DNA of 64,000 bases, from assembly GCF_002140975.2 (NCBI RefSeq), contig NZ_CP147247.1, forward strand, positions 2,392,501 through 2,456,500. The letters are read 5' to 3'. Positions within the stretch are counted from its first letter, which is position 1. Each line of letters opens with the position of its first letter. The notes under the pieces are model-generated. The model was not told the DNA's origin and searched no databases. It saw only the letters and a list, made by a program, of their open reading frames with translations. Positions 7,867-16,638 of this stretch are shown here, one piece after another. Position numbers and translations under genes: made by a program. Source of the DNA: Enterococcus sp. 9E7_DIV0242. Lineage in GTDB: Bacteria; Bacillota; Bacilli; Lactobacillales; Enterococcaceae.

Positions 7867-8475
7867 CTATTTTTTTGTTTTGATTAACAAAATAACTTTT
7901 ATTATAAAAATCATAAACAAGTACGCTGTTACATAAGGGAGAAACGCTTGAGAAAATAACAGTACCATACCTGTATGAACGCCTAATGAAACCCGATTTC
8001 CCCAATGCATCCAATGGTTCTTTTTCATTAAGTATGCGAGTAACTCCGCCAGACCGATCAACCCGATCATACTAAAAATAACCAGAAATATGATCCCTCT
8101 GGGTGTCGTCAATTCTGACGAGAAAAACAGGGAAACCATACGAATGATGTCGCCTTCTCTTTCTCCATATAAAGGGAGAAACAGACATAGGAACACTAAG
8201 AAATCCAGCAAAGCATAGCTTAGATCCAGAGTTGTCAGACGATCCGAACGATTTTCTGTCTCTGCAACAATCAACAGCTCTTCATTCGATAGCAGTTCAT
8301 CAATAGACACAGCAAATAACTGAGAGATGCTTTTCAATGAATCGATATTTGGATAGCCTCTGCCGCTTTCCCACTTGGAAACAGCCGTTCTGGAAACGAA
8401 CAGCCTCTCTGCCAGCTGTTCCTGTGTCCAGTTTTTTTCTTTTCTCAGCTGCTTGAGCTTTTCATTCAATTCCAC
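7867..8475 (-). CDS. XRE family regulator with membrane-spanning C-terminus
   Basis: 202 residues. Residues 5-60 are a Cro/CI-type helix-turn-helix (LKQLRKEKNWTQEQLAERLFVSRTAVSKWESG). The rest carries about four hydrophobic segments (near 85-105, 120-145, 155-175 and 178-198). Such membrane-tethered XRE proteins are common in Firmicutes; the signal and targets are unknown. A similar but shorter protein lies at 41769-42329. It is a single gene with its own terminator. Confidence 0.82.
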   Translation of the reverse strand: MELNEKLKQLRKEKNWTQEQLAERLFVSRTAVSKWESGRGYPNIDSLKSISQLFAVSIDELLSNEELLIVAETENRSDRLTTLDLSYALLDFLVFLCLFLPLYGEREGDIIRMVSLFFSSELTTPRGIIFLVIFSMIGLIGLAELLAYLMKKNHWMHWGNRVSLGVHTGMVLLFSQAFLPYVTAYLFMIFIIKVILLIKTKK

Positions 8476-8644
8476 AGGTTCATCCTCACTTTTCCATCCA
8501 TTTCGATTCGTATTTCTCTATACTATCATCTGCTTTACTGAATCGCAAAGGGCAGATCGGTGTTACTCAGAAACTCATTAATTGGTTGAAACAGATCGAA
8601 CAACTCCTACTAAGCTGTCTAATACTATTTTTCCACTGATTCAA

Positions 8645-9247
8645 TCAACTGCTATAAAAACCTTTTTTATGAAACAGGTACCACTCTTCAATTTCTTTTT
8701 TCGAATGATGCGCCAGTTTATTCATAATTGCCGCTGCAAACTCTAGTGTAGCCGTTCCATTTGCGGTGATAAATTGCTGGTCACGCACACACTGTTTTTC
8801 CAAGAAAAACGCTGAACCAGAATAATCAGAGCAATGATCGATAAAATGACTCAGTGAATTCCCCGTATGCTTCGCCCCATTAAGATAGGCATGCGCTGCT
8901 AAAAAAGTAACCGCGTCACAGATGGCAGCAACTTGACTGCCCATTGCCACACATTGCTCTACTAACTGCTGGGCCAGAGGTGCTTCATAATTTCTTTCTG
9001 CCCAAAAGGTTCCGCCGCATATCAGCAAAACATCTACCTTCATTCCCTTCATCAGCTGTTCGAGGTATTCCTCTGCCGTATAGTCAGATGCCACCTGAAG
9101 TCCGCCCATACTCGTCACAAGACGATCTTCCAAGCCGACATAGGCCACATGAATTGTCTCCCGATATTTATTCAATTCCGGACAGATAAAAGCAAGCTCC
9201 CAATCTGCATAATTTTCTGTAAGTAGTACAGCGATTTCTTTTTTCAT
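8645..9247 (-). CDS. DJ-1/PfpI family protein
   Basis: 200-residue class I glutamine-amidotransferase-like protein. The nucleophile elbow AAICDAVTF contains the reactive cysteine, and Glu near residue 13 (LTENYADWE) is the usual partner. Members are chaperones, deglycases or proteases; this one is closest in style to the short bacterial type-1 DJ-1 proteins. AAGGAGGAG lies 6 bases before the ATG at 9247, which is why this start is preferred over an in-frame start at 9283. Confidence 0.82.
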   Translation of the reverse strand: MKKEIAVLLTENYADWELAFICPELNKYRETIHVAYVGLEDRLVTSMGGLQVASDYTAEEYLEQLMKGMKVDVLLICGGTFWAERNYEAPLAQQLVEQCVAMGSQVAAICDAVTFLAAHAYLNGAKHTGNSLSHFIDHCSDYSGSAFFLEKQCVRDQQFITANGTATLEFAAAIMNKLAHHSKKEIEEWYLFHKKGFYSS

Positions 9248-9310
9248 ACGAATCTCCTCCTTGAAACCATCATAGCAAACCAATGTTGACAGCTGCCTGT
9301 CAGCTTTTAT

Positions 9311-9372
9311 AAAAAAACAGTCAGAACTTCACTGGTTCATTCAAAACCTAGCGAATTTCTGACTGTTTTTTT
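9311..9372 (-). terminator. Terminator of the ketose PTS operon
   Basis: A perfect 16-bp stem (9311-9326 with 9357-9372) encloses a 30-nt loop, with T runs on both strands. It lies just past the lacD-like stop. Confidence 0.8.
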
Positions 9373-9427
9373 ATTTTCTCATTACCATTGCCTATTTATC
9401 ATGAAGTATTCTCAATTCTCTATTGGT

Positions 9428-10414
9428 TCACTCAACCACTAACTTATCTGTCCATGCAGATGCTGTTTCAGCCAGCACTTCGTTCAGCTCTTCAATGTTT
9501 TTGCGTCCTTCTTTTTGCAGCCACGCAACAGCCGTTTCTTCCCCGGAAACAGCATAAGGTTCTACTCCATTTGCCCAAGTAGCTCGTCCACATAAAACAC
9601 CATTGAAGGTCGAACCGGCTTCTTTCGCAAAACGAAGTGTTTCACGAAACAGCTGTGAACTAACTCCGGCACTCAAGAAAATAAATGGCAGGTCTGTCGC
9701 TTCGCTCTGTTCTTTGAAATAGCCCAACGCTTCTTCACGTGTATAGCAAGCTGTTTCTCCATATCCCTCTACAAAATTCATGTTTACTGGTACTTCGACC
9801 TTCAACACATCTACATTGTAGCGTGAGTCAGAAAATTCTTTCATCATTTCGATCACTTTTTTGGGCTTGACCTTTGCATATTCCTCACTACTGCTGTCCG
9901 TAATTTCTGCATCATAAGAAACCAGCTCAAGGAAAAACGGCAAGTCTTCCGCCACACATTCGGAACCGATCCGTTCCATATATGCTTTCTTCTGTTCATT
10001 GATTTCATCTGCTTCATCTACATCATAATAAAGCAAGAATTTACAGGCATCTGCCCCTGCTTCCTTCAAGCGCTTAGCGGACCATACCGCCAAGCTGTCC
10101 GGCAAACGACCGGGAATGGTTGTGTCATATCCTGTTTTTTCATAAGCCAATAGCAAACCACAAGATTCCGCACGAGCTTTTGAAGCCGGTAAGCCATATT
10201 CCGGGTCCAGCAAAATCGATGTAGCATATGGTGTCAGCTCTTCCGATACAAGGCGCTTAAACGCTTCAATAGTCTGCTGATCTGCTGCTTTTCCTGCTGC
10301 TTGGAACATTTTTTTCAGAGCGCCTCGTTGGTCGATCGCTAAGGCACCGATAACTCCTTCGTTGTTTGCTGTATTTTCTAGTTTTCTATATTTTTCCTGA
10401 CTGATTTTTCTCAT
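9428..10414 (-). CDS. lacD: Tagatose 1,6-bisphosphate aldolase
   Basis: 328-residue class I aldolase of the LacD family, which splits tagatose 1,6-bisphosphate into dihydroxyacetone phosphate and glyceraldehyde 3-phosphate. Family landmarks are [15 protein letters not shown] at the start, the Schiff-base region around [10 protein letters not shown] (catalytic Lys near residue 205), and [19 protein letters not shown] precedes the ATG. It is the last gene of a four-gene operon (kinase, EIIBC, EIIA, aldolase) and begins 3 bp after the EIIA stop. No lacA/lacB isomerase lies here, so the substrate probably enters as a ketose 1-phosphate rather than through galactose 6-phosphate. Confidence 0.92.
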   Translation of the reverse strand: MRKISQEKYRKLENTANNEGVIGALAIDQRGALKKMFQAAGKAADQQTIEAFKRLVSEELTPYATSILLDPEYGLPASKARAESCGLLLAYEKTGYDTTIPGRLPDSLAVWSAKRLKEAGADACKFLLYYDVDEADEINEQKKAYMERIGSECVAEDLPFFLELVSYDAEITDSSSEEYAKVKPKKVIEMMKEFSDSRYNVDVLKVEVPVNMNFVEGYGETACYTREEALGYFKEQSEATDLPFIFLSAGVSSQLFRETLRFAKEAGSTFNGVLCGRATWANGVEPYAVSGEETAVAWLQKEGRKNIEELNEVLAETASAWTDKLVVE

Positions 10415-10417
10415 TTT

Positions 10418-10867
10418 CTACTCTCCATCCAAATAGTCTGTAAACAATGCATTCAACGCTGCCGGTGTCTGAGCAGCCGCAAATTTTTCTTTGAAATCCT
10501 GCTTCATCAGCATGCGGGCAATTTTTGATAATAGCTGCAAATGCGTTGTTCCTGCTTCGCCTTCCGGAATAAACAAGGCAATCGCATAACGAATCGGTTG
10601 TCCGTCTAAGCTGTCCCAATCGACACCTTCTGTAAAGCTGACAATCATAACACTAGGCTTGATGATCGCTGCACTTTTCGCATGAGGAATCGCAAAGCCG
10701 TCCATCATCCCCGTTGTCCCTTCTGATTCTCTCTGCTCTAGCGCAGTAACAACAGGCTGAGCCGAATCAGCAATCCCAAGTGCTACGGTTTGTTCCGCTA
10801 GAAACCGAAACACCTCTTCTTTATTTGTATGCGTTTGATTTAAAAAAATCTGATTTTCTGAGATCAT
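10418..10867 (-). CDS. PTS fructose-type EIIA
   Basis: 149-residue phosphocarrier of the mannitol/fructose EIIA family. The phosphorylated histidine is His62 in DGFAIPHAK. It passes phosphate from HPr to the EIIB domain encoded directly upstream. AGGAGG precedes the ATG at the usual distance. The gap to the EIIBC gene is 72 bp, and the gap to lacD is 3 bp, so translation of those two may be coupled. Confidence 0.92.
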   Translation of the reverse strand: MISENQIFLNQTHTNKEEVFRFLAEQTVALGIADSAQPVVTALEQRESEGTTGMMDGFAIPHAKSAAIIKPSVMIVSFTEGVDWDSLDGQPIRYAIALFIPEGEAGTTHLQLLSKIARMLMKQDFKEKFAAAQTPAALNALFTDYLDGE

Positions 10868-10939
10868 GTCTCTCTTATTCCTCCTATTCAGCTGTCTAAA
10901 ACACTGTATGAGCTATTCATCAGCTCCTGTGTCAGCAGG

Positions 10940-12343
10940 CTAAGCCGCTGCTTTTTCAACACGACGTTTTTGAATCCAGCCTAGAATCACGCCACCAACG
11001 ATTGAACCCGCTAAAATGGCAATGACCCAAAGCACCCCGTGGGTTACGACAGGCAATACTAGAAAACCACCATGAGGGGCTGGAACCTGTACCTTGAACA
11101 TATAAGTCAACACTGCCGCAATGGAAGAACCCAGCATCATTGTTGGCAAGACACGAATTGGATCTTTTGCCGCAAATGGGATCGCGCCCTCTGTGATATG
11201 TGTACTTCCTAAAATAATGTTGACCAGACCGGCATTGCGATCATTCGTATCAAAATATTTTCCAAATAGAAGCACTGCCACACCTGTGATCAGCGGTGGT
11301 GCAATACATGCAGCAGATACACCTGCCATAAAGGTCGTGTTGCCTTCAGCTAATAGAGCTGTCCCTGTGACATAAGCCGCTTTGTTGATTGGTCCGCCCA
11401 TATCAAAAGCACACATACAACCGACAATAACACCTAATATCAACGGACTTGAGTTTTGGAAGCCTGCTAGAAAGTCCATCATTCCCTGATTGATTGAGGA
11501 CATGGGCTCGGAGACCAATGTCATGATCATTCCAGTGATGAATACGCCTAATACAGGATAGAGGAAAATTGCTTTTAGTCCATCCAACGATTTTGGCAAA
11601 GAGCTGAAAAGCTTCATCAAACCAAGAATCACGTATCCTGCTAAAAATCCGGATACGATACCACCAAGGAATCCTGTCCCACCATTGGATGCAACCAAAC
11701 CGCCCACGAACCCAACGACTAAACCAGGACGTTTTGCAATCCCTTCTGCAATAAACGCAGATAAGATTGGCACCATCATGCCCATCGCCAAGCCGCCGAC
11801 CTCTTTCAATTGCGCTGCAAACTCATTGTATTGGCTGCTGCTTGGATCAGCTGAATAAATACCGAACAAGAAAGAAATAGCGACCAGCACACCACCACTG
11901 ACAACAAATGGCAACATATGAGAAACACCGTTCATTAAATTTTTATAAATGCTGTGACCAATCCCACTGGAAGAATTCCCTTCACTACCAGACGTTTCTT
12001 TTTCTACAACAGCTGTCCCGCCTCTGACCGTTCCTTTACCTGATAGTGCATCATCGATCAACTGATCCGGTTCCTTGATTCCTTTACTTACAGAAACCTC
12101 GATCACACGTTTTCCTGCAAAGCGTTCAGCTTGCACATCCTTATCAGCCGCAATGATCACCGCGTCAGCCCCGGCAATTTCTGCTTCTGTTAATGCATTT
12201 TCAATCCCCACTTGTCCATGCGTTTCAACCTTGATCGTGATTCCTTTTCGTTTTGCTGCCTGCTCTAAAGCCTCCTGCGCCATATACGTATGGGCGATCC
12301 CTGTCGGACAACCTGTTGCTGCAACGATTCGATAACTACTCAT
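10940..12343 (-). CDS. PTS fructose-type EIIBC
   Basis: 467-residue permease. Residues 1-100 are an EIIB domain with the phosphocysteine Cys12 in AATGCPTGIAHTYMA. A Gly/Ser-rich linker follows at about 105-130, then a fructose-type EIIC with about ten membrane segments ending near residue 460. EIIA is separate, unlike the EIIABC fusions of many Firmicutes. The substrate is probably fructose or another ketohexose delivered as the 1-phosphate. With LacD and a PfkB kinase in the operon, D-tagatose is a good candidate (inference). Confidence 0.9.
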   Translation of the reverse strand: MSSYRIVAATGCPTGIAHTYMAQEALEQAAKRKGITIKVETHGQVGIENALTEAEIAGADAVIIAADKDVQAERFAGKRVIEVSVSKGIKEPDQLIDDALSGKGTVRGGTAVVEKETSGSEGNSSSGIGHSIYKNLMNGVSHMLPFVVSGGVLVAISFLFGIYSADPSSSQYNEFAAQLKEVGGLAMGMMVPILSAFIAEGIAKRPGLVVGFVGGLVASNGGTGFLGGIVSGFLAGYVILGLMKLFSSLPKSLDGLKAIFLYPVLGVFITGMIMTLVSEPMSSINQGMMDFLAGFQNSSPLILGVIVGCMCAFDMGGPINKAAYVTGTALLAEGNTTFMAGVSAACIAPPLITGVAVLLFGKYFDTNDRNAGLVNIILGSTHITEGAIPFAAKDPIRVLPTMMLGSSIAAVLTYMFKVQVPAPHGGFLVLPVVTHGVLWVIAILAGSIVGGVILGWIQKRRVEKAAA

Positions 12344-12420
12344 TTACTTTTTTCCCCTTTCTCTTTCTTGAAACAATCCATCGACCCACGCTATTTCCTA
12401 CCTGCTTTTCACTTCTTGTC

Positions 12421-13347
12421 TTATAGCTTCCTAACTTTTATCTGCTGACTCAGTGCGGCTACATCTGAAAAATCGGTTAGGCCCTTTTGAAAAGCTGTAG
12501 AGCTAGCCGCCGCCAGACTGTATGTCAGATTCGCTTCCGGAGATAAGCCCTTCAAATAATTTCCAATAAAACAGCCTAACAACGTATCTCCGGCACAAGC
12601 TGTATTCACGACATGGCCTTTTGGCGCGTTACCAGAATAAACAGCATCCTTGGTAATATATAGTCCACCTTCACCGCCAAGAGAAACGAGCACATTTTCT
12701 GCACCAGCCGCAACAAGCTTTTTCCCGTACATGATGCATTCATCAAATGTCAGCTGTTCCTTGCCAAACCACTCAGCCAGCTCTTCTTCATTTGGCTTCA
12801 ATAAAAACGGTTTGTATTTCAGCGTATCCAACACCTCGCGATAGCTGGTGTCAACAATCAAATGAACGCCATTTTGTGCAGTGATTTCGCTGATTTTTTG
12901 AATAATATCTGGTTGTACCCCTTGAGGCAGACTACCGGAAACACAGAGATAGCTGTCCGTTGGAATACGACGAATCTGTGCCAATAGCTGAGTGATTTTT
13001 TCCTCAGGAATATCCGGTCCCTTGTTCACTAATTTGTATTCGCTTTTTGGGTGATTGACCTGTGTGAACACATTGATGCGCGTCATCCCTTCCACTTCAA
13101 CAAAATCGGTTTGAATCTCCTTTTCCACTAAAAACTGATCAATGTATGCGCCTGTGAAACCACCGCTGAACCCAAGTGCCGTACTGTTCAACCCCATCTG
13201 CTTCAAAATCAGGGACACATTGACACCCTTGCCGTTTGCCTGGATATCATCATCGACACTGCGATTGACACTATCCGGCTGCAGTGAATCGGTTTCAATA
13301 AACAGATCGATTGCCAGATTCATCGTGCAAGTATAGATTGCTGTCAT
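12421..13347 (-). CDS. PfkB family kinase (1-phosphofructokinase or tagatose-6-phosphate kinase type)
   Basis: 308-residue sugar-phosphate kinase of the FruK/LacC group. N-terminal NGKGVNVSLILKQMG matches PfkB signature 1, and NTACAGDTLLGCFIG near residue 250 is signature 2 with the catalytic Asp. It probably makes a hexulose 1,6-bisphosphate for the aldolase at the end of the operon. GGAGGAAGG precedes the ATG. It is the first gene of the operon and faces the RpiR-type regulator. FruK and LacC cannot be told apart confidently by eye. Confidence 0.88.
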   Translation of the reverse strand: MTAIYTCTMNLAIDLFIETDSLQPDSVNRSVDDDIQANGKGVNVSLILKQMGLNSTALGFSGGFTGAYIDQFLVEKEIQTDFVEVEGMTRINVFTQVNHPKSEYKLVNKGPDIPEEKITQLLAQIRRIPTDSYLCVSGSLPQGVQPDIIQKISEITAQNGVHLIVDTSYREVLDTLKYKPFLLKPNEEELAEWFGKEQLTFDECIMYGKKLVAAGAENVLVSLGGEGGLYITKDAVYSGNAPKGHVVNTACAGDTLLGCFIGNYLKGLSPEANLTYSLAAASSTAFQKGLTDFSDVAALSQQIKVRKL

Positions 13348-13431
13348 CGTATCGCCTTCCTCCCGTCTCTTTCTTGTCTTTATTATGCTACAGATTTTTC
13401 CGTAAATGTTTTCTAAAACAGCGACGATTGA

Positions 13432-13445
13432 TGAAAACTTTTACA
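13432..13445 (-). promoter_or_regulatory. Weak catabolite-responsive (cre-like) element
   Basis: TGAAAACTTTTACA fits the CcpA consensus TGWAANCGNTNWCA except for the central G. It lies between the PTS operon and its regulator. The missing CG core makes it doubtful. Confidence 0.25.
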
Positions 13446-13555
13446 AAACAAAAAAAGAGGGTACAATACCTTCTGTAAAGATAAATCCATTCATGCCTTT
13501 TTACCAAAAATAAAAATGGTACGATTATATACCCTAACGGAAGAGGAGAAAAGCT

Positions 13556-14305
13556 ATGAGTACCCAATTAAGCGAAACAGAAAAATACCTTTGGCAGTTT
13601 ATCCAGGAAAACATCGAACATATCCCATCTTATTCCATCGTTAAGCTAAGCGAAGAAGCCAATGTCTCTACTGCAACTATCGTGAGGACCATGAAGAAAA
13701 AAGGCTATGAGGGATTCACTTCGTTTAAGCATTCCCTGAAGGATCAGGCAAACACAACCATAAATTTTTCCGTTGTTGAAAAAGTTGACAATGAAATCAA
13801 AAAAGCTATTCTGAAAAACGAACAGGAAGTCATCCGATCCATCAATATGATCGACAGCGGCGTAATCGAAGATGCTGTGCAAAAATGTTATTCCGCAAAA
13901 CGAATTGTCATCTTCGCTCGTGGGTTCTCCGAGCTGATTGCAGAAGAAATGATGGTCAAATTTCAGCTCGCCGGAAAATATGCGCAAATGCACACTGACC
14001 CAAATATTATTAAGAGTATCAGTAAAAAACTAGCTAAGGACGATTTCGTCATTTTCGTTTCTCTAAACGGTGAAACACCAGAGCTGGTCATTGCTGCACA
14101 AAACTGCTACGATCAGGAAATCAGTACATTGACGATTTCTGCCAATCGCACCAGCCCGTTAGTTAATCTGTCTGAACTAGCTTGTATCGGTTTTAAATCC
14201 GAAGGTTCTTACTTCCCGGATTACGAGGTTCGCTCACGCTTGCCTCTATCCGTTATCGCCAGAATCCTGCTGGATGCCTATGCGATCCGCAGCCAAAATC
14301 GGTAA
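13556..14305 (+). CDS. MurR/RpiR family regulator of the ketose PTS operon
   Basis: 249 residues. The N-terminal RpiR helix-turn-helix is at about 1-75 (YSIVKLSEEANVSTATIVRTMKKKGYEGF), and a SIS sugar-phosphate-binding domain is at about 105-235. Such proteins repress or activate sugar operons in response to phosphosugars. It is divergent from the kinase-PTS-aldolase operon with 208 bp between them, so it most likely senses a phosphorylated ketose. GAAGAGGAG precedes the ATG. Confidence 0.9.
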   Translation: MSTQLSETEKYLWQFIQENIEHIPSYSIVKLSEEANVSTATIVRTMKKKGYEGFTSFKHSLKDQANTTINFSVVEKVDNEIKKAILKNEQEVIRSINMIDSGVIEDAVQKCYSAKRIVIFARGFSELIAEEMMVKFQLAGKYAQMHTDPNIIKSISKKLAKDDFVIFVSLNGETPELVIAAQNCYDQEISTLTISANRTSPLVNLSELACIGFKSEGSYFPDYEVRSRLPLSVIARILLDAYAIRSQNR

Positions 14306-14327
14306 TCTTCTTTCATTCCAAACGAAA

Positions 14328-14383
14328 AAGCCTTGTGCAGCTGAACTCCCCTCTTATGGGTCACTTCAAACTGTACAAGGCTT
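14328..14383. terminator. Bidirectional terminator
   Basis: 13-bp stem (14328-14340 with 14371-14383) with one mismatch, between the convergent RpiR gene and the EIIB-like gene. Confidence 0.7.
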
Positions 14384-14399
14384 CTTCCGTTCCTACCTA

Positions 14400-14798
14400 C
14401 TACACTCGCTTTTTATTTTTAAAGGAACATAAAATACTCCACTTGTTCTGATGGTGCACGTGAAAATCCTGACTGCTTAATTCTTTTATCGTCATGATCT
14501 GTGTCTTGATGGCCTCTGCATCCAATATGCTATACGCACGAAGATCAATTAAATCAACATATGTAGTTTTGCCATATATATAGGCCATTCTCGGAATCAA
14601 TGCTCGATTAGGATAGCCGATCAACACCACATCTGCGGAAACAAACCGTTCCTTCATCTCTGTATAGGAAGCGATCATCACTTCAATATCCTTCTCTTCA
14701 ACAAGCAGTTTTCCCAACTTCTCATATAACACTCTCACTATATCAAATCCAGCGCTCTTTTCGTCTTCAACCAGTAATACACGTAACTTTTCATTCAT
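14400..14798 (-). CDS. PTS EIIB (lactose/cellobiose type)-like protein lacking the active cysteine
   Basis: 132 residues. The middle and end (ADVVLIGYPNRALIPRM ... VDLIDLRAYSILDAEAIKTQ) follow the pattern of cellobiose-type EIIB proteins. The P-loop that should hold the phosphocysteine near the N-terminus reads VLLVEDEKSAGF with no Cys. A basic tail of about 25 residues follows. It may therefore be a regulatory or decayed EIIB relative; a response-regulator fold was considered because of VLLVEDE, but the rest does not fit. The ATG at 14798 follows AAAGGGTGG. Its promoter has a MerR-type 19-bp spacer. Confidence 0.55.
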   Translation of the reverse strand: MNEKLRVLLVEDEKSAGFDIVRVLYEKLGKLLVEEKDIEVMIASYTEMKERFVSADVVLIGYPNRALIPRMAYIYGKTTYVDLIDLRAYSILDAEAIKTQIMTIKELSSQDFHVHHQNKWSILCSFKNKKRV

Positions 14799-14875
14799 AT
14801 TCAGCCACCCTTTCTTCTCTTCCATATCCACATAAGCAGCGTCTCGATTAGCCTTTACATCATTTGAACACTCTT

Positions 14876-14906
14876 AGTGTAAAACTTAGAGTCAGGTTTA
14901 AGTCAA
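14876..14906 (-). promoter_or_regulatory. MerR-type promoter (19-bp spacer) of the EIIB-like gene
   Basis: On the minus strand TTGACT (14906-14901) and TACACT (14881-14876) are 19 bp apart. A dyad ACTTARA...TYTAAGT occupies 14884-14903. The layout and the CTTA/TAAG arms recall boxes of the electrophile-sensing MerR subgroup (AdhR/NmlR), but no such regulator gene is adjacent. Confidence 0.6.
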
Positions 14907-15028
14907 TAGGTTACAATCGAAAGTTTCATTTTTTCTATAAAAAATGTGAAGATGATACCTGCGGATGTCCACTCTACCTACTTTAAATTCATCATTTTTC
15001 TTCCTTAACACTTTTTTCCTAACTCTTC

Positions 15029-15059
15029 TTGACTCTCCTGTTAGGGGAGGATATATGCT
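15029..15059 (+). promoter_or_regulatory. BmrR-type promoter of the ABC exporter operon
   Basis: TTGACT (15029-15034) and TATGCT (15054-15059) are 19 bp apart. A dyad CTCTCCT-N3-AGGGGAG fills the first half of the spacer, closely like the Bacillus bmr promoter. The MerR/GyrI protein encoded at the end of the operon is the obvious activator. Confidence 0.8.
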
Positions 15060-15081
15060 CTTAATGAGAGGTGGGATTCAA

Positions 15082-15804
15082 ATGGAAAATCATATTATTG
15101 TTAAAGACTTGGTGAAAAAAATTGGGGGAAGAACCATTGTCGATCAATTGTCCTTCTCGGTACAGAAGGGGCAGGTTTTCGGCTTACTTGGTTCAAATGG
15201 TGCCGGAAAAACAACAACGATCGAATGTATGCTGGGAATCAAAAAATTCAACAGCGGGGCGGTTCAACTCCTTGGCGAGATACCTGGTAAAAATCGCAAA
15301 AGCTTATTTCAAAAAATCGGGGTGCAGCTTCAAGCGTCAAGCTATCAGAACAATATCAAGGTAGCTGAGCTGTGTGAAGAAATCGCTGTTTTATACGATC
15401 AGCCCAGAGATTATCACGAACTACTAAAGCTGTTCCATCTTACTCAGTATGAGAAACAGCCTGTCGAAAAGCTGTCAGGTGGAGAGAAACAAAAGCTGTC
15501 GATTATTTTGGCATTGATTCCTGACCCAGAAATCATTTTTCTCGACGAGCTGACAACTGGATTAGATACCGAAGCGCGCCGAGAAGTCTGGAGTATTCTG
15601 AAGGAGTTGAAGGCCTCGGGCATCACGATTTTTCTAACAACGCATTATATGGAGGAAGCCGAAGCGCTGTGCGACTATCTGTATTTAATCAACCAAGGAA
15701 AAAAGGTTGTCGAGGGAACGGTCGCCGAACTGATTCAACAAGTTGGTGCTTCAAGCTTAGAAGACGCCTATCTACAACATATGGAGGGAGTAAGCTATGC
15801 GTAA
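15082..15804 (+). CDS. ABC-2 type exporter, ATP-binding protein
   Basis: 240-residue ATPase of a drug or lipid exporter. Walker A GSNGAGKTT is near residue 42, signature LSGGEKQKLS near 136 and Walker B IIFLDELTTGLD near 158. It pairs with the permease whose start overlaps its stop by 8 nt. The ATG at 15082 follows AGGTGGG; the longer reading from 14965 would cover the promoter and is rejected. Expression is probably induced by compounds bound by the GyrI-domain MerR protein downstream. Confidence 0.92.
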   Translation: MENHIIVKDLVKKIGGRTIVDQLSFSVQKGQVFGLLGSNGAGKTTTIECMLGIKKFNSGAVQLLGEIPGKNRKSLFQKIGVQLQASSYQNNIKVAELCEEIAVLYDQPRDYHELLKLFHLTQYEKQPVEKLSGGEKQKLSIILALIPDPEIIFLDELTTGLDTEARREVWSILKELKASGITIFLTTHYMEEAEALCDYLYLINQGKKVVEGTVAELIQQVGASSLEDAYLQHMEGVSYA

Positions 15805-16537
15805 ATTTTTAACTTTAGTCAAAATTGAAGGAAAACTAGGGTTACGTTCACTAGATGGCGTGCTTTTCGGTATCGGTATGCCTCTGGGAATCCTACTACT
15901 GATTTCCTTTATCGCCGGTGAGCAGCAAGTCGCTCAAGGGACGTATACATTTATGGACAGCAGCTTCAGTTCGTTGCTCGCTGTCGGAATATGCGCAACA
16001 GCATTTATGGGTATCCCATTGACAATTTGCGATTATCGCGATAAAAAGATATTAAAGCATTATTGTGTGACGCCTGCCAGCCCGCTATTGATTTTATCCG
16101 TACAGGTTTTCGTCGGCATGCTGACAGCGATGGCTTCGGCGTTAACGATTATTTTTGCCAGTACTGTTTTTCTGGGCTATCAAATGAACGGCAGTTGGTT
16201 AGCCCTCATCGGTGCCTACTTCTTAGTCATGCTGGCAATGTACAGTATCGGTATGCTGATCGCCAGTCTCTGTCCAACATTGAAAATTGCGAATCTCGTT
16301 TGTACCTTTGTGTACTTTCCGATGCTCTTCTTATCTGGTGCAGTTATCCCGTTTGAGCTGTTTCCCAAAGCATTTCAGAATGCCGCAAGTATCTTGCCGC
16401 TGACTCAAGGAATCAAACTGTTGAAATCCATCACATTGAATGAACCTGTTGGTAATCCACTGATGATTTTTCTGTTAATGATCACTATCACGATCGTCTG
16501 TACGTTACTCGCTACTAAACTGTTCCGTTGGGAATAG
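15797..16537 (+). CDS. ABC-2 type exporter, permease
   Basis: 246-residue integral membrane protein with about six hydrophobic segments (near 20-40, 58-80, 100-125, 135-160, 165-190 and 220-242), as in ABC-2 permeases of the DrrB/YadH kind. It overlaps the ATPase gene by 8 nt, which implies translational coupling and one complex. Substrate unknown; the BmrR-like control points to lipophilic cations or other toxic amphiphiles. Confidence 0.88.
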   Translation: MRKFLTLVKIEGKLGLRSLDGVLFGIGMPLGILLLISFIAGEQQVAQGTYTFMDSSFSSLLAVGICATAFMGIPLTICDYRDKKILKHYCVTPASPLLILSVQVFVGMLTAMASALTIIFASTVFLGYQMNGSWLALIGAYFLVMLAMYSIGMLIASLCPTLKIANLVCTFVYFPMLFLSGAVIPFELFPKAFQNAASILPLTQGIKLLKSITLNEPVGNPLMIFLLMITITIVCTLLATKLFRWE

Positions 16538-16551
16538 TTCTTTCAATTATG

Positions 16552-16590
16552 ACAGTCCTCTGATTGACATTCGCCATTCAGAGGAACTGT
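16552..16590 (+). terminator. Hairpin between exporter and MerR gene (possible weak terminator)
   Basis: ACAGTCCTCTGA (16552-16563) pairs with TCAGAGGAACTGT (16578-16590) with one bulge. The following TTTACTC is a poor T run, so part of the transcription may continue into the regulator gene. Confidence 0.5.
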
Positions 16591-16638
16591 TTACTCAATA
16601 AAAAATCCAAACTACGAATAAAGATAGGAGACCTTTTT

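Noticed and set aside
14400..14798. Response regulator receiver domain
   Set aside because: Only the first strand (VLLVEDE) fits; the phosphoacceptor and Lys positions are absent and the rest follows EIIB.
14965..15081. Longer N-terminus for the ABC ATPase
   Set aside because: It would be translated from before the promoter at 15029-15059; the ATG at 15082 has a proper ribosome binding site.
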